From Gordius sp. MW1 (taxonomy: Eukaryota > Nematomorpha > Gordioida > Gordea > Gordiidae): a DNA stretch of 64,000 nucleotides. Every line of letters starts with the position of its first letter. The first letter of the stretch is position 1. The translations under genes and the position numbers were made by a program. Below the pieces are notes generated by a model. It was not told the origin of the DNA and did no database searches. It worked only from the letters and a program-made list of their open reading frames with translations. The stretch covers positions 7,516,501-7,580,500 of the forward strand of contig OZ038530.1 of the NCBI GenBank assembly GCA_964036665.1. Reading direction: 5' to 3'. Shown in pieces: positions 60,252-64,000 of the stretch.

Positions 60252-61019
60252 GCGTAACAATGTAAAGCTTAATGGCATGAAGTGGCTTCTTGTGAGGTCT
60301 AACCTTTTAAAGTCAATACGGACATTATTCTTTTATAGTGTGTCAAAATAAAAATCTTTGGTCAATCATTTTCCACTAATAGATAATTTCCCGAAATCTA
60401 GCATGTTTTAATGTCGTTTAAAAACGCTGGTCATCTAAAAAATTACACTGTCGGATTTGTATGCTATGAATGGAATGGAGATTGCATTATTTTTAGCAAG
60501 TAATAAAATATGATGAACAAGTTTACTCATAAAGTGAAAGTTTAAGGTGGCTATGATTAAATCAGAGAAACTTCTATTTAACGCATTTGCTCTTTATTGT
60601 CAGCAAAGTAGTGAGCTTGATTATATTATAATTCACTTTGGTAAGTCTAAATAAAATTTTATTAAAAAAAAATCGTTTGAGATTTTTGTTTTGGTATAAA
60701 GTAAATTGTATCAATCATTAGCATTTTAATTGGAAAGCAGAAAAGCTTTCGGGCAGACAACTGTGGTTTATTATAAATTCCGGGGCGCAATGAAATATTA
60801 ATTGCTATTCAATTTTCACTTTCCATTTTCCGATGTCTTGTCACGCACCGAATGCTTTTCGTCGTGTTTACCACTGAGACCGCTTGGAATTCGAATAAGC
60901 CATCCTGAAAGTACTATAACCTGTGCTCCCCCCTACAAAGGCCTATGCCTACTGCTGTCGGTTCGAATCCCGGGGAGGCCAATTTTTTTTATTTTTTTTA
61001 AATTAATATATCGTTTTTG
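60252..61019 (+). repeat. Intergenic sequence ending in a tRNA-like B-box head of a repeat family
   Basis: No gene. GGTTCGAATCC at about 60960 is a perfect B-box (T arm) word within TCGGTTCGAATCCCGGGG. An A-box-like TACCACTGAGACC lies some 90 bp upstream. It does not fold into a full tRNA. The satellite array starts about 60 bp later. CGATGTCTTGTCACGC at 60831 is shared with 32083, and a worn GGGTTAGAATCCCGGAG stands just before the array at 32437, so this is probably the tRNA-derived head of a composite repeat. Confidence 0.5.
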
Positions 61020-61475
61020 TTAATACCATTGATAATATGGTTTTTTGGCCGTCCGCTGGCTGCTGATTATGAAAAAAAATCATTATTGGCAGAAATGTGA
61101 ATCGAAATTTTTTTTGTTTGTTTAAATCTTATGTTTTTATATCCACTTTTACCGTGTCCTGGCTGCTGACTAATGAAAAAAATGACCATTGGCCAAAGTG
61201 TGGATCGAAATTTTTTTTTTCTCGTTTTTTTTGACTCTTATGTATATATAGACCATCTCTTGGTAATTGACCAATGGAAAAAATGACCATTGACCAAAGT
61301 GTAAATCCAAATTTTTTTTTCGTTTTTTTGACTCTTATGTATTTATAGGCCGTCTCTTGGTACTGACCAATGGTAAAAATGACCCATTGGCCAAAGTGTG
61401 AATCGAATTTTTTTTTTCGTTTTTTTTACTCTTTTGTATTAATAGACCGTCTCTTGGTTCTGACCAATGGAATAG
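61020..61475 (+). repeat. Second array of the CCAATGG/CCATTGG satellite
   Basis: Four to five units of about 100-120 bp with GGCCGTCCGCTGGCTGCTG, GACTCTTATG, TGACCAATGG..TGACCATTGG and a T tract. The family is that of 32437-33500; the units here resemble its shorter right-hand members. Confidence 0.8.
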
Positions 61476-61541
61476 TTTAGCACCTGTAAATTTTTTGAGA
61501 TATACTTACGATACCTGTGACATTTTTAGATGCGCGGTAGT

Positions 61542-62148
61542 TAGAGGCATGCAAAGACTTTTTTTCAACCCGACCCGACCCGAAAGAGTTTTTAAAATTT
61601 TAACCCGACCCGAAAGCGTTTTTAAATTTTCAACCTGGACCCGACCAAGTAGAAAAATTTGAGGATAAAAAATTTATTCGACAGAAATGATCATACAAAA
61701 TTTGATAATTTATTAAATTGATTTGCTATAATAATGTATAAATATTGTGGCGTCTACAATTGCGGGGCGGAAATTAGCCCTTCTCTCTTCTATACTTCTC
61801 CCAGCATTGGAAAAGGACCTCTCGCTACTGGTAGACTATAAACAATAATAAATAATCATTTGTTAATTTACCTTTCAGGATTCAGCTTTAAATTTAAATT
61901 TGCCTTCAAATTAAACGAATTAAAAAAATAGAAAAAGAAATTGATTATATTAATGAATGATTATAATTAGTTATACAATTCCATATTGTTTTACAAAAAT
62001 TATAGATTTAATTTAACAAATACGTTTCGTTCATTTTGTAATGTAGGATTCATATCCTTTGACCCGACTTTGAATCCAATCCGACCCGAAAGCATTCTAA
62101 AATTTTTAACCCGACCCGAAAGCGTTTTTAAAAACGTGCAGGCCTCTA
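61542..62148. mobile_element. hAT MITE with perfect 8-bp target duplication
   Basis: 607 bp between two copies of GCGGTAGT (61534-61541, 62149-62156). Inverted ends TAGAGGCATGCA and, reversed, TAGAGGCCTGCA. Near both ends AACCCGACCCGAAAGCGTTT is repeated (61560-61640 and 62055-62135). The interior is AT-rich and non-coding. Confidence 0.92.
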
Positions 62149-62262
62149 GCGGTAGTAACAGGCAATAGTGGAGCTATTGCATGTCGCTGCTCATTGTGAC
62201 ATTTTGTGATGCGCGGTCGTAATAGGCAATAGCGGAGCTATTGCATGTCGCTGTTCGTTTTT
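62149..62262 (+). repeat. Tandem repeat with a perfect 8-bp-stem hairpin, interrupted by the hAT MITE
   Basis: Unit: GATGCGCGGTAGTAACAGGC, AATAGTGGAGCTATTGC, ATGTCGCTGCTCATTGTGAC, ATTTT. A second unit follows at 62210 (GCGCGGTCGTAATAGG) with the stem GCAATAGC-GGA-GCTATTGC. The piece left of the MITE (61517-61541) is the end of a preceding unit, so the MITE landed in this array. Confidence 0.7.
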
Positions 62263-63024
62263 ATTAATTGTTTTAATTCATACCGTCACATGTAGTTTTT
62301 TTATATTTTGCTCCAATAAACGTGCATATCTTTTGATTTAATATAAGCAGTACAATGGCGCTTTTCCTCTGATTACTGTAAATCTACAAGCTAAAAGCAT
62401 AGGAAACAATTAAAAATTAATTTAAAAAAAATTTATCAGTCTGTCACTGTCACATGAATGACATCTTTAGCTTCGCAGTAAGCGTTTACTGCCTTTTTAT
62501 TATACAAAGAAAACTCGCCTCCAAATTTCTAATTCATAAAATATATCCTTTATCCTTAACCCATAGATATCCCTATTCTCCCCTATTAAATACCCTCCTT
62601 TCAATAGCTTAAACACTGGCTTTTAATGTTTTATATTTTTTTTTATTTAGTTAGTACAGGGTTAACCTATGTAATAGGTAAAACTTTGTAGCTATAGATT
62701 GAGTCAAGTCGGGCATGAACTGCTTTTGCCAATATTATTTGCTATGCAATTATGGCGATTCCAACATAAATTGCACAACAAATATGCTTTGTTTATACGT
62801 AGTATAAAAGAGTAATCGATGTGTATGAGGATTTGAAGCATAGATATGTGAAGCAGGGACTGACCTTGGCTAAAAGGGTGTCTGGGGCGAAGCCCTTAAT
62901 TTTTATATAGTGTATTATTTTGTCTGATTGTATAATATTAATCGTTCCCATCCAATAAATTATTATTCAATTTTAGGAAAATTTTACAAGGTTTTTAATA
63001 AAAATTGAGAAAAAAAAAACATGA
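62263..63024. other. No gene seen; inverted pair of the TTGCTATGCAA motif
   Basis: ATTTGCTATGCAATTATG (about 62738) and CATAAATTGCACAACAAAT (about 62764) form an imperfect stem. TTTATACGTAGTATA follows, as at 35440. No open frame of interest. Confidence 0.45.
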
Positions 63025-64000
63025 TGTGGTATATCTATTCCCCCCCCTCGCTTACTTCTAATTTTATGACTTCTTTTACTTTTGGAAATGTGCCCAGTGG
63101 TTTATTCTTAAATTTAAATGTCAAGGTTAGTTACCGGTTTATTACCCTACTATGAATTAGCCTTCAGATGTTATAATCATGATGATATCGCTATTTGTTA
63201 GTTATTGTTATTTGCGCCGCTTATCATTATTGTACCAGTGCGCTGATCGTTGTTGTTACCGATGCGCTGATCATTATTGTTTTAACCACCGCGCTTGTGC
63301 GCTATCATTTATTTGTTTATCGCCATCAGTCATAATAATTTTTGAAGTTGATTAAATTTATGCTAAAGATGTAGTAGTACGAAAAATAAAACTGATTGAT
63401 ATTCGCGGTAGTTCTAGAAAATAAATACATTTAGCTAGAAATTTAAATAAAAATATTAAAGCGTATTTGTAGTCTTCAAATACGAAATTCAATGTGAATG
63501 TCAAGGTCAATGTCGGTGTCAAAAAGTCGAAGTCTTAATACCTCCGTTGGCGGCTTTAACCCTCACGAGTGATCCGCAGAGGTAGATTTGTTTTTGGGAA
63601 AAGGGGTAGGTGTGGTATATCTATTCCCCCCCCTCGCTTACTTCTAATTTTATGACTTCTTTTACTTTTGGAAATGTGCCCAGTGGTTTATTCTTAAATT
63701 TAAATGTCAAGGTTAGTTACCGGTTTATTACCCTACTATGAATTAGCCTTCAGATGTTATAATCATGATGATATCGCTATTTGTTAGTTATTGTTATTTG
63801 CGCCGCTTATCATTATTGTACCAGTGCGCTGATCGTTGTTGTTACCGATGCGCTGATCATTATTGTTTTAACCACCGCGCTTGTGCGCTATCATTTATTT
63901 GTTTATCGCCATCAGTCATAATAATTTTTGAAGTTGATTAAATTTATGCTAAAGATGTAGTAGTACGAAAAATAAAACTGATTGATATTCGCGGTAGTTC
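63025..64000 (+). mobile_element. LTR-type element: two identical 390-bp direct repeats, cut by the window end
   Basis: 63025-63414 and 63611-64000 appear identical; both start TGTGGTATATC. The second repeat is preceded by a purine tract GGGAAAAGGGGTAGG like the TRIM-like element at 11177. The 196-bp spacer holds the GTCAAGGTCAATGTC hexamer array known from that element. The repeat is related to the LTR-like sequence at 8890-9293. A clear primer-binding site is not visible after the first repeat. The repeat probably continues past the window (TAGAAAA follows at 63415). Confidence 0.65.

Noticed and set aside
60860-60985. Possible tRNA gene
   Set aside because: A B-box word is present but no acceptor stem or anticodon arm can be folded around it; treated as a tRNA-derived repeat head.

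Overview
The window is AT-rich (roughly 70% by eye), intron-bearing nuclear DNA of a metazoan. Two conserved animal genes can be read through all their exons, with splice sites and reading phases that agree: a lysosomal alpha-N-acetylglucosaminidase (NAGLU, minus strand, 1020-6837) and an hnRNP A/B-type two-RRM RNA-binding protein (plus strand, 56283-57600). Both carry many introns of only 31-39 nt. This points to a small invertebrate with very short introns; I cannot name the species from sequence alone.

Almost everything between the two genes is mobile DNA. From left to right: NAGLU (1-6.8 kb); a nest of short non-coding LTR elements (8.9-11.6 kb) with a tRNA-Leu-like primer-binding site; a near-identical tandem segmental duplication (D1 11961-21878, D2 22095-31969). 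Each copy holds two old LTRs, a LINE tail, two divergently oriented decayed FLYWCH/MULE transposase genes and a hAT deletion derivative with an intact 8-bp target duplication. Then come a satellite array with hairpins (32.4-33.5 kb), a non-autonomous Helitron (33590-35160), a telomere-like MITE, and a FLYWCH gene fragment whose linker is encoded by nine tandem exon plus micro-intron units (36.1-37.4 kb).

From 37.4 to 44.3 kb lie several copies of one LINE family: an almost complete EN+RT copy at 39.6-42.7 kb, and an inverted 5'-truncated copy meeting it tail to tail at a (CATA)n tract. They are followed by a gag-like fragment, a Helitron 5' end, and a set of nested hAT-type elements (46874-52725). 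The hnRNP gene sits in a quieter stretch. The right end carries fold-back MITEs, a second array of the same satellite, a hAT MITE with a perfect 8-bp target duplication, and a pair of 390-bp direct repeats that end at the window edge.

The most unusual observation is the FLYWCH-type gene family in which exons of 60-66 nt, each followed by a 35-38 nt intron, have been tandemly multiplied. Two paralogues (18.4-18.6 kb and 36.1-37.0 kb) did this with unrelated exon sequences at the same place in the gene.
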